From positions 38,686 to 102,685 of the forward strand of contig CANMCX010000013.1 of the NCBI GenBank assembly GCA_947496465.1: a stretch of 64,000 bases of DNA, written 5' to 3'. Under the pieces are notes generated by a model. It saw only the letters and a program-made list of their open reading frames with translations, searched no databases and was not told the origin of the DNA. This stretch comes from Marinifilum_A sediminis. GTDB lineage: Bacteria > Bacteroidota > Bacteroidia > Bacteroidales > Marinifilaceae. How positions within the stretch are numbered: position 1 is the stretch's first letter; each line of letters opens with the position of its first letter. Both the position numbers and the translations under genes were made by a program. This document shows, piece after piece, positions 44,374-51,128 of the stretch.

Positions 44374-45057
44374 ATGATTGTAGAACTAGATAAAATATCG
44401 AAATATTATCAGCACGCCGGTTCTGGTGAGAAAAGAACGGTTTTAGATGAATTGTCGCTTACCATTAAGTCTGGCGATTCGGTTGCTATTGTAGGTCCCT
44501 CTGGATCGGGTAAAAGTACATTGTTGAACCTGATTAGTTCTTTGGATCATGCTAGTTCCGGTAGCATTTTACATGATAGTGATGAAATCAAAAATCTAAA
44601 AGAGAAAGAGCTGTCTCAGTTTCGAAACAGGAATTTAGGTTTTGTTTTTCAATCGCATCATTTGTTGCCACAGTTGAGTTTGATTGAGAATGTATTGGTT
44701 CCGTTAATCCCTGAAAAGGATAAGAAAATGCGAAAGGATGCAGAGGAGAGAGCTCAGCAATTGATCGATTTTGTTGGCTTAAAAGATCAAAAGTATCAAT
44801 TGCCCGGACAACTATCGGGCGGAGAATGCCAAAGAGCTGCAGTTGTAAGAGCTTTGATTCATGAGCCAGGATTATTGCTGGCAGACGAGCCAACAGGATC
44901 TTTGGATAAAAAATCTGCCGATCAGTTGGGTGATTTATTGGTATCAATCAACGAAAAACAGAAGGTTACTCTTGTTGTTGTAACCCACTCAATAGAATTG
45001 GCAAAAAAGATGAAAAAAATATACAAGCTTGATAACGGTAAATTGTTTGAAATATAA
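44374..45057 (+). CDS. LolD/MacB-type ABC transporter ATPase without visible permease
   Basis: 227 residues, one nucleotide-binding domain. Walker A GPSGSGKST, Q-loop FQSHHLLPQLS, signature LSGGECQRAAVVRAL, Walker B LLLADEPTGSLD and switch His VVVTHS are all present. The EPTGSLDKKSADQLGDLL and HHLLPQLSLIENV blocks place it with LolD/MacB/FtsE-like ATPases, which drive lipoprotein release or mechanotransmission rather than import. No FtsX-type permease gene is adjacent; the partner is probably elsewhere. Its location among many lipoproteins of the cluster is suggestive. It is 16 bp upstream of the next propeller gene. Confidence 0.9.
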   Translation: MIVELDKISKYYQHAGSGEKRTVLDELSLTIKSGDSVAIVGPSGSGKSTLLNLISSLDHASSGSILHDSDEIKNLKEKELSQFRNRNLGFVFQSHHLLPQLSLIENVLVPLIPEKDKKMRKDAEERAQQLIDFVGLKDQKYQLPGQLSGGECQRAAVVRALIHEPGLLLADEPTGSLDKKSADQLGDLLVSINEKQKVTLVVVTHSIELAKKMKKIYKLDNGKLFEI

Positions 45058-45073
45058 ATAAAACCCCAAACCT

Positions 45074-46291
45074 ATGAAAAACTATATCTTACTATTGGTA
45101 GCGGTATCGCTATTTTCGTGTACCCCAAAGCAGAAAAAAGTTAGTGAATGGAGAGGTGATAATCGCTCTGGAATTTACAATGAGACGAATCTTTTAAAGG
45201 AATGGCCAAAGGATGGTCCAAATCTTCTTTGGGATGCCGAAGGAATTGGAAATGGATATGGTTCTCCTGTTATTAGTGGTAATACTTTGTATGTAAATGG
45301 TGAAATTGATAGCATTGCTTATCTGATTGCAATGGATTTACAAGGAAAGGTTCAATGGAAGACAGAGTTTGGTCACGATTGGATGAAGAATTTTATCGGA
45401 TCTCGTTCGGCTCCGACTGTTGTTGATGATATGGTATATGTGGCATCAGGTTTAGGTGATGTGGCTTGTATTCATGCAGTAACAGGTGAGTTGAAATGGA
45501 AGATTAACATGCTGGAGAAATTCGAAGGTAAAAATACTCGTTTTGGTTACTCACAATCTTTATTGGTTGATGGTGATTTGGTATATGCTGCTCCAGGTGG
45601 AACAGAAGATAACATTATTGCCTTAGATCGTTTTACAGGTGAGACAAAATGGACAAATGCAGGTGTTGGTGAAGTACCTGCTTACTGTTCTCCATTATTG
45701 ATTGAATTTCCTACCAGAAATGTATTGATAACTTTCTCGGAACATGCTTTAATAGGAATAGAATCGCAAACTGGTGAAGTATTGTGGACTGAAATGCAGG
45801 ATACCCTTTGTGATATAAATGGAAATACTCCAATTTTCGATAATGGTTATCTGTATTACGTTACCGGATGTGGTAATGGGACTGTAAAAATGAAAATTGC
45901 TGAAGACGGTGGAAGTATCACCGAAGTTTGGAGAAATAAAGAGCTAGATAACATTATGGGTGGAGCTGTGAAGTTGAATGGTAAAATTATTGCCTCAGGT
46001 CATCGCAAGAAAGTGTGGAAAAGTGTTGATGCCGAAACTGGTGAAACAAGAGATACTTTAAAATTTGGACGAGGTGCAACAATTGCAGCTGATGGAATGT
46101 TATATTGTTACAACGAAAGAGGTCAGGTTGGTCTTGTGAAGGTAACACCTGAAAATATGGAGTTGGTGAGCAAATTTAAAGTGACAAAAGGAACCAAAGA
46201 ACATTTTGCTCAACCTATCATCAACAATGGTGTTTTGTATGTGCGTCATGGAGATGCTTTGTTGGCTTATGATATTAAGAAGAAGAGTTAA
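45074..46291 (+). CDS. PQQ-like beta-propeller lipoprotein (paralog A3)
   Basis: 405 residues. The lipoprotein signal ends LFSC (Cys16). EWRGDNRSGIYNETNLLKEWPKDGPNLLW matches A1 and A2 closely in motif order. Blades include LIAMDLQGKVQWK, GDVACIHAVTGELKWK, NIIALDRFTGETKWT, LIGIESQTGEVLWT. The end HFAQPIINNGVLYVRHGDALLAYD corresponds to the closing blade of A1/A2. It is the third member of the 404-416-residue paralog group but is encoded in the second half of the cluster, which ties the two halves together. Confidence 0.85.
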   Translation: MKNYILLLVAVSLFSCTPKQKKVSEWRGDNRSGIYNETNLLKEWPKDGPNLLWDAEGIGNGYGSPVISGNTLYVNGEIDSIAYLIAMDLQGKVQWKTEFGHDWMKNFIGSRSAPTVVDDMVYVASGLGDVACIHAVTGELKWKINMLEKFEGKNTRFGYSQSLLVDGDLVYAAPGGTEDNIIALDRFTGETKWTNAGVGEVPAYCSPLLIEFPTRNVLITFSEHALIGIESQTGEVLWTEMQDTLCDINGNTPIFDNGYLYYVTGCGNGTVKMKIAEDGGSITEVWRNKELDNIMGGAVKLNGKIIASGHRKKVWKSVDAETGETRDTLKFGRGATIAADGMLYCYNERGQVGLVKVTPENMELVSKFKVTKGTKEHFAQPIINNGVLYVRHGDALLAYDIKKKS

Positions 46292-46324
46292 TTGAGAAAT
46301 CAATAAAGAATTAAATACAACAAC

Positions 46325-47188
46325 ATGACTAAACAAGTATTTGTTTGTGGCTGTGAGAAGGATGGAAAGATTGAGAAAGAGTCGGTTCAAAAGCTCATCA
46401 GTACTTTAAATGAGAAGAATATAGCCTATACTTATATCGAGGATATGTGTGGTACAATCTTGAAAAATCCTGATGATTTGGAAGGTTTGTATAAGGCTGA
46501 AAATGCAATTGTATTTGGCTGTCAGGCTCGTGCCATGCAACACCTGGTGGACAATTCGGGGCGTAAGATTGAAGAAAATACGACTGACTATCATCATGTT
46601 GATGATGAAGGACAGGAGGAGTTGATTTCCAGCCTTGAATCGAATACAGGTGAACCAATAAAGATTAAATATTCTGACTCATGGAAACCCTGGTATCCGG
46701 TTATCGATTACGATCGTTGTAATGGATGCAGAAAGTGTTTGAACTTTTGCTTGTTTAGTGTGTATTCTGTTGAGGATGACGGAACGGTTGTAGTATCAGC
46801 TTCAGCCAATTGTAAAGATATGTGTCCTGCATGTGCACGAGTGTGCCCTCAAAATGCAATCATCTTTCCAAAACATGCCGAAAGTCCTATCGATGGAGGA
46901 GAAGGTGACGGAACTGAAAATGAAAAGACGGATATTCTGGAGCAAATTCAGAACGAGGATGTGTATTCTGTTTTGAGTGCCAGAAGAAAGAATTTTCAAG
47001 TATCACTGCTGAAGAACGATCAGTTTAAAATGGCTGAAGAAGAGAGAAGAGCATGTTGTGGCGGTACTGAAAAAATAGAAGAGAAGAAAGAGGAAAAATG
47101 CGATTGTGATTGCAATTGCAAAGAGAATACCGAAAGCAGTTGCGATTGCGATTGTAAAGAAGATGGATCGAACTCTTGTTGTTGCTAA
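46325..47188 (+). CDS. Ferredoxin-domain protein with HdrA-like N-terminus and Cys-rich C-terminal tail ending CCC
   Basis: 287 residues, no signal peptide, cytosolic. The N-terminus (VFVCGCEKDGKIEKESV; EDMCGTI; NAIVFGCQARAM) resembles the Cys-containing first domain of HdrA-like proteins, though weakly. A double [4Fe-4S] module follows (YDRCNGCRKCLNFC; CKDMCPACARVCPQNA). An acidic linker leads to RRACCGG and a last 30-residue tail with CDCDCNC, SCDCDCK and the final SCCC. The tail has ten Cys and looks metallothionein-like. Its extreme C-terminus (-CCC) is reminiscent of prenylated eukaryotic proteins. It is encoded 37 bp before the radical SAM gene. Confidence 0.8.
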   Translation: MTKQVFVCGCEKDGKIEKESVQKLISTLNEKNIAYTYIEDMCGTILKNPDDLEGLYKAENAIVFGCQARAMQHLVDNSGRKIEENTTDYHHVDDEGQEELISSLESNTGEPIKIKYSDSWKPWYPVIDYDRCNGCRKCLNFCLFSVYSVEDDGTVVVSASANCKDMCPACARVCPQNAIIFPKHAESPIDGGEGDGTENEKTDILEQIQNEDVYSVLSARRKNFQVSLLKNDQFKMAEEERRACCGGTEKIEEKKEEKCDCDCNCKENTESSCDCDCKEDGSNSCCC

Positions 47189-47197
47189 TATGATATA

Positions 47198-47214
47198 AAC
47201 CTGACAGGTTTTTA
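47198..47214 (+). repeat. AACCTGACAGGTTTTT element
   Basis: A short near-palindrome with T run between the Cys-rich ferredoxin gene and the radical SAM gene. Third member of the set at 32359 and 36865. Confidence 0.45.
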
Positions 47215-47225
47215 ATAAACTAAGG

Positions 47226-48419
47226 ATGATAATTTCATTAGGATCAAGAATACTTAGACAAGTTGATTTACGCCTGCTTTGGAAGCTGGGCTACAATTTG
47301 GGATGGAAGGGGATGAAAGCCGTTGTCAAGCACAAAAAACGCTTGAAAAATGGTGAATTGTATCCTGCTTTTATGATGATATCGGTGACCGATAATTGTA
47401 ATCTGAATTGCCAGGGCTGTTGGGTAACCATCGATAATACATCCAAAGGAATGGATGTGGAAACATTGGAGAATATCATTGTGTCAAGTAAAAAGAAGGG
47501 ATCGTATTTCTTTGGATTACTGGGTGGTGAACCACTAATGTATCCGCATTTAATGGATGTTATCGAACGTCATTCTGATTGTTATTTCCAAATGTTTACC
47601 AATGGCACATTACTTACTGATGATGTGGCAGCGCGATTAAGACAATTGGGAAATGTTTCTCCACTGATTAGTGTGGAAGGATTGCAAGATGTTAGTGATG
47701 TTCGACGCGGAGCGAAGAATGTTTACGGTAGAACCATGACAGGAATTGAGGCTTCCACTAAGAATAAATTATTTACAGGTGTTGCTACAAGTGTTTGTAA
47801 ATCGAACTTTAAGGATTTGGTGAGCGAAGAATTTGTGAACTCTTGCGTGGAAAAAGGAATTCACTATTTGTGGTATTACATTTACCGCCCTGTTGGAGAA
47901 CGTCCAACTACGGAGTTGGCGTTATCTGAAGAGGAAATACTGGAATTGAGGCAATTCATGGTCGATATTCGTGTTAAAGCTCCTTTGATGATAATAGATA
48001 CCTATTGGGATGAGAAAGGTCAGGCATTGTGTCCTGGAGCTATTGGTTTGTCGCATCATATCAATCCTTACGGTGATATTGAATTCTGTCCACCAATTCA
48101 GTTCGCGGGCGAGAATGTAGGCGATGGATCGGACATCGTGAATGTAATCGAGAAATCGGATTACATTTCAGGATTGAGAAAAGGAATTAATGAAAGGACC
48201 AAAGGTTGTATTCTTTTAGATGATCCGGAACATTTACACACCATGCTTAAGGATGTAAATGCTTATGATTCTTCTAAACGAAGCGCATCTTTTGAAGAAT
48301 TAAAGAAAATGAAGCCATGTGCAGGTCATCACATTCCAGGAAAGGAAATTCCGGAGAAAAGCTGGGTGTATCGATTTGCCAAGAAGTATTCGTTCTTTGG
48401 TTTTGGAGCATACGGATAA
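47226..48419 (+). CDS. Radical SAM enzyme with C-terminal Cys motifs, possibly acting on a lipid
   Basis: 397 residues. The SAM cluster motif is CNLNCQGC (C58, C62, C65). GGEPLMYPHL, a TNGTLLT strand and SVEGLQDVSDVRRG complete the radical SAM core. The C-terminal part has further Cys (ALCPGAIG, IEFCPPIQF, KGCILLDD, KPCAGHH), as in SPASM-type enzymes that hold an auxiliary cluster. The N-terminal amphipathic stretch LRLLWKLGYNLGWKGMKAVVKHKKRLK may sit on the membrane. HpnH, the hopanoid-adenosylating enzyme, has a similar Cys motif and cyclase context, but the sequence is not a clear HpnH. Predicted role, by context only: modification of the polyprenyl product. Confidence 0.85.
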   Translation: MIISLGSRILRQVDLRLLWKLGYNLGWKGMKAVVKHKKRLKNGELYPAFMMISVTDNCNLNCQGCWVTIDNTSKGMDVETLENIIVSSKKKGSYFFGLLGGEPLMYPHLMDVIERHSDCYFQMFTNGTLLTDDVAARLRQLGNVSPLISVEGLQDVSDVRRGAKNVYGRTMTGIEASTKNKLFTGVATSVCKSNFKDLVSEEFVNSCVEKGIHYLWYYIYRPVGERPTTELALSEEEILELRQFMVDIRVKAPLMIIDTYWDEKGQALCPGAIGLSHHINPYGDIEFCPPIQFAGENVGDGSDIVNVIEKSDYISGLRKGINERTKGCILLDDPEHLHTMLKDVNAYDSSKRSASFEELKKMKPCAGHHIPGKEIPEKSWVYRFAKKYSFFGFGAYG

Positions 48420-48476
48420 TAAATTAATAATGATTAATTATCAATGAATAATTGAATTTGCCACTGCACTATTCTT

Positions 48477-48504
48477 TTTACTTGATACTTTTTACTTGAT
48501 ACTT
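48477..48504 (+). repeat. Two tandem copies of TTTACTTGATACTT
   Basis: Perfect 14-bp copies at 48477-48490 and 48491-48504, ending 5 bp before the polyprenyl synthase ATG. A third identical copy lies at 51107-51120, 8 bp before the cyclase ATG. It covers the region where a ribosome would bind. Confidence 0.7.
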
Positions 48505-48509
48505 AATTT

Positions 48510-50114
48510 ATGATTTTAAGAAACAACAAACCAAATATAAATCTGGGTAACGATTTACCTCAACAGCCCGAAAAGCTGAAGCAAATTCGCGATTTAATTC
48601 GTGATTATGCTGCGGAATGTGAATTGGTTCCACCTATGCAGGAAGAGGAAGTCATTTTCCATTCAGGCGAGTTGATTAGCAGGCATCCTGAGTTGTTCTT
48701 GTATCAGAAATTGTTGGCTGTAATGATTAATAATTATGCATGGAGTCAGATTGTTGCAGGCATTCCTTTTAATCGCAGAATTCTATTGTTGCCCAAATGT
48801 ATATCTCATTCAACCCAATGTCCTGCAAAGTACGACGAGTTGGGTTTGCTTTGCGAACAATGTGGGCGTTGCGATTTATCCGAAATCATTTCCCAGGCTG
48901 ATGAATTGGGCTATCATACCATAGTTAGCGAGGGAACAACCTCAGCAAGCTTGTTGTTATCCTCAGGACAGGTAGAATGTGTGATTGGGGTCGGTTGTTT
49001 GCATTCTTTTGAACGATCTTTTCCATTGGCAGTAAAAGAAGCTGTTCCATCCATTGCAATTCCATTATATAATAACGATTGTAAAGATTCTAAGGTTGAC
49101 AAGATTTGGCTGGATGAGATTTTGGCAATCCGTAAAGAGAGCAATTGGAAAGGATGGATTGATTTGGATTCGCTAAAAGTGGTTGTTAGAGAATGGTTTG
49201 CAACTGATCATCTGAATCATTTGTTTGGAGAAAATGATAAGACCATTGATATTGCCATTAATTGGATGGAAAAGGATGGGAAGCGTTGGCGACCTATTAT
49301 CATGCTTGCTGTTTACGAAGCCTTAACCGGTAAATCTGGAGAGTACGATGAGGCAATTCAAAAACTAGCCGTTTCCATCGAATGTTTTCACAAAGCTTCA
49401 TTGGTTCATGATGATATTGCCGATGAAGATGATGAAAGATATGGCAAACCAACCCTTCATAAGGAATATGATATTCCTGTTGCTCTAAATGTCGGTGACC
49501 TTTTACTTGGATATGGTTATCAAATGATTGCAGAATCGGGAGCTAAACACATTCGAAAGTTATTGAAAGTTGCTTCACACGGTCACAGAGATTTATCTTT
49601 AGGTCAAGGTGAGGAATTGTTGTGGAGAAGCAATGAAAAACTATTGAGTGAGGAAGAGATTTTACGCATTTTCAGTAATAAAACATCACCTGCATTCGAA
49701 GTTGCCTTGCAGTTTGGAGCCATTTTAGCAGATGCTGATGAAGAAGTGCAAAAGATCATTTCAAAGTATAGCACAGCAATGGGAATTGCTTACCAAATAA
49801 ATGATGATCTGGATGATTTCAAACAGGAATCGATTCCAGGTGGATTCAATACCATACAACCCTCATTGGTTTCTACTCTGTTGAATCAAAAGCATCCTAA
49901 AAAAATGCAGGAATGGCTGGAAAGGAACAAAAAGGAAGATAAAAGTATTGAAACTGAATTTCTCCTTTGGGATGAGACGAAAGCAGCTATGAAAGAGGCT
50001 GAGGAAATGCTTGATCTATACAAGCGAAATGCACTTAAAGCGCTCAAGCCATTAAAGAATCCAACGCTTAAAATATTACTAAGCCGATTGTTGAATAGGA
50101 TAGTTCCAGAATAA
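48510..50114 (+). CDS. DUF116 / polyprenyl diphosphate synthase fusion
   Basis: 534 residues. Residues 1-210 form a DUF116 domain with eight Cys (C97, C104, C115, C118, C121, C157, C163, C191) and the pattern LLPKCISHSTQC, CEQCGRC, GTTSASLLLSSG; it probably binds an Fe-S cluster, function unknown. Residues 230-534 are a polyprenyl synthase: first Asp-rich motif DDIADED (D301, D302, D307) with ERYGKPTLH, second DDLDDF (D432, D433, D435, D436), and GLGQGEE-like SLGQGEELLW. It should condense IPP with an allylic diphosphate to a medium or long-chain diphosphate. A linked DUF116 is, to my knowledge, rare. It is followed after 2 bp by the prenyltransferase-beta-like gene. Confidence 0.88.
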   Translation: MILRNNKPNINLGNDLPQQPEKLKQIRDLIRDYAAECELVPPMQEEEVIFHSGELISRHPELFLYQKLLAVMINNYAWSQIVAGIPFNRRILLLPKCISHSTQCPAKYDELGLLCEQCGRCDLSEIISQADELGYHTIVSEGTTSASLLLSSGQVECVIGVGCLHSFERSFPLAVKEAVPSIAIPLYNNDCKDSKVDKIWLDEILAIRKESNWKGWIDLDSLKVVVREWFATDHLNHLFGENDKTIDIAINWMEKDGKRWRPIIMLAVYEALTGKSGEYDEAIQKLAVSIECFHKASLVHDDIADEDDERYGKPTLHKEYDIPVALNVGDLLLGYGYQMIAESGAKHIRKLLKVASHGHRDLSLGQGEELLWRSNEKLLSEEEILRIFSNKTSPAFEVALQFGAILADADEEVQKIISKYSTAMGIAYQINDDLDDFKQESIPGGFNTIQPSLVSTLLNQKHPKKMQEWLERNKKEDKSIETEFLLWDETKAAMKEAEEMLDLYKRNALKALKPLKNPTLKILLSRLLNRIVPE

Positions 50115-50116
50115 AT

Positions 50117-51094
50117 ATGTCAATATCAAAAGACCCTAAAGTCAATTGCAATCAATCTATTTTAGAAGCCCTGCTTAAATCCATAGAAGTTTTAAGTGAA
50201 GAAGCACAGAATCATATCAAATCGTTTCTGCTTTCTCAGAAGAGTGATGGTGGAGGCTTTGTCGATAGAGCCAGCCAATCGGATTTATACTATTCGGTTT
50301 TTGGATATACACTTGCATTGGTGTTTGATTTAAAATTGGATATCAATACAGAGAAAAAATATCTTGAAAGTTTCGATCAGCAAAATCTGGATTTTGTTCA
50401 TTCTGTCTGTTTGGTACGAGCTTTCTTTTTGATTCATCTCATCGATTTAAAGCAGAAATCGGGTTTTAAGGCTACAAAGTTCTTAGGTTTTAGTTTTGCT
50501 AAAAATCTTATAACAAGAAAATTGGTAAGTAAAACAAGGAGTGATTGCCCGAAAGTACTTTGGGAATTGGAAACCTATCTTTCAAAAGATGATGGGTACA
50601 ACCATAATGAAAAAGGTGCAGAGAAATCTACGGTTTATGCCAATTATTTAATGTGGACTTTGTATCAGGATCTGGAAATGGAGACAGAAACACTCGAGGA
50701 AATTCAAAATGCAAATCGAGTATTAATGTTGAAGAATGGATCTTATGCCAATGAAGGCAATAGTGCAGATGGAGTTACTTCTGCCACTGCTGCTGGATTG
50801 ATAATGAATACCTATTCTGAAAAAAGTAAAGATTGGTTGCTTCAAATGCGATCAAAAAGAGGTGGATTTATGGCTGCTACCGGAGTTCCAATAGCCGATC
50901 TTTTATCCACATCAACAGCTTTGTTGGCTCTGAAATTGGATGGAGAAAATATGCAAAACTATGCTGAAAATTCCGTAAATTTCATCAACCTTCACTGGGA
51001 TCAGTCTGGTGGCTTCTTCGGAAGTATCGCCGATATGACCTGTGATGTAGAATACACCTATTACGCTCTTTTAGGATTGGGTGTTTTGTCTTGA
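50117..51094 (+). CDS. Prenyltransferase-beta/cyclase-like alpha-barrel protein lacking the zinc ligands
   Basis: 325 residues, cytosolic. GGGF, GGFMAATG and GGFFGS turns, and the last block DVEYTYYALLGLGVL, place it in the prenyltransferase/squalene-cyclase repeat superfamily, closest in layout to Rab geranylgeranyltransferase beta. In those enzymes zinc is held by Asp, Cys and His. Here the equivalent DGC reads D218-G-V220 and the YHT block reads E-Y313-T, so Cys and His are replaced. It therefore is probably not a zinc protein-prenyltransferase. It lacks a DXDD motif, so the neighbouring 602-residue cyclase must supply acid catalysis. Coupled to the synthase gene (2 bp). Confidence 0.75.
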   Translation: MSISKDPKVNCNQSILEALLKSIEVLSEEAQNHIKSFLLSQKSDGGGFVDRASQSDLYYSVFGYTLALVFDLKLDINTEKKYLESFDQQNLDFVHSVCLVRAFFLIHLIDLKQKSGFKATKFLGFSFAKNLITRKLVSKTRSDCPKVLWELETYLSKDDGYNHNEKGAEKSTVYANYLMWTLYQDLEMETETLEEIQNANRVLMLKNGSYANEGNSADGVTSATAAGLIMNTYSEKSKDWLLQMRSKRGGFMAATGVPIADLLSTSTALLALKLDGENMQNYAENSVNFINLHWDQSGGFFGSIADMTCDVEYTYYALLGLGVLS

Positions 51095-51106
51095 TACTTG
51101 ATTCTA

Positions 51107-51120
51107 TTTACTTGATACTT
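51107..51120 (+). repeat. Third copy of TTTACTTGATACTT
   Basis: Identical to the tandem copies at 48477-48504. A partial CTTGATACTT at 51090-51099 overlaps the stop codon of the previous gene. Confidence 0.6.
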
Positions 51121-51128
51121 TCTTCTAA

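Noticed and set aside
29847..46291. Quinoprotein (PQQ) alcohol dehydrogenases
   Set aside because: The propellers are too short, and I see no cytochrome c CxxCH motif or vicinal Cys typical of those enzymes; only the repeat fold is supported.
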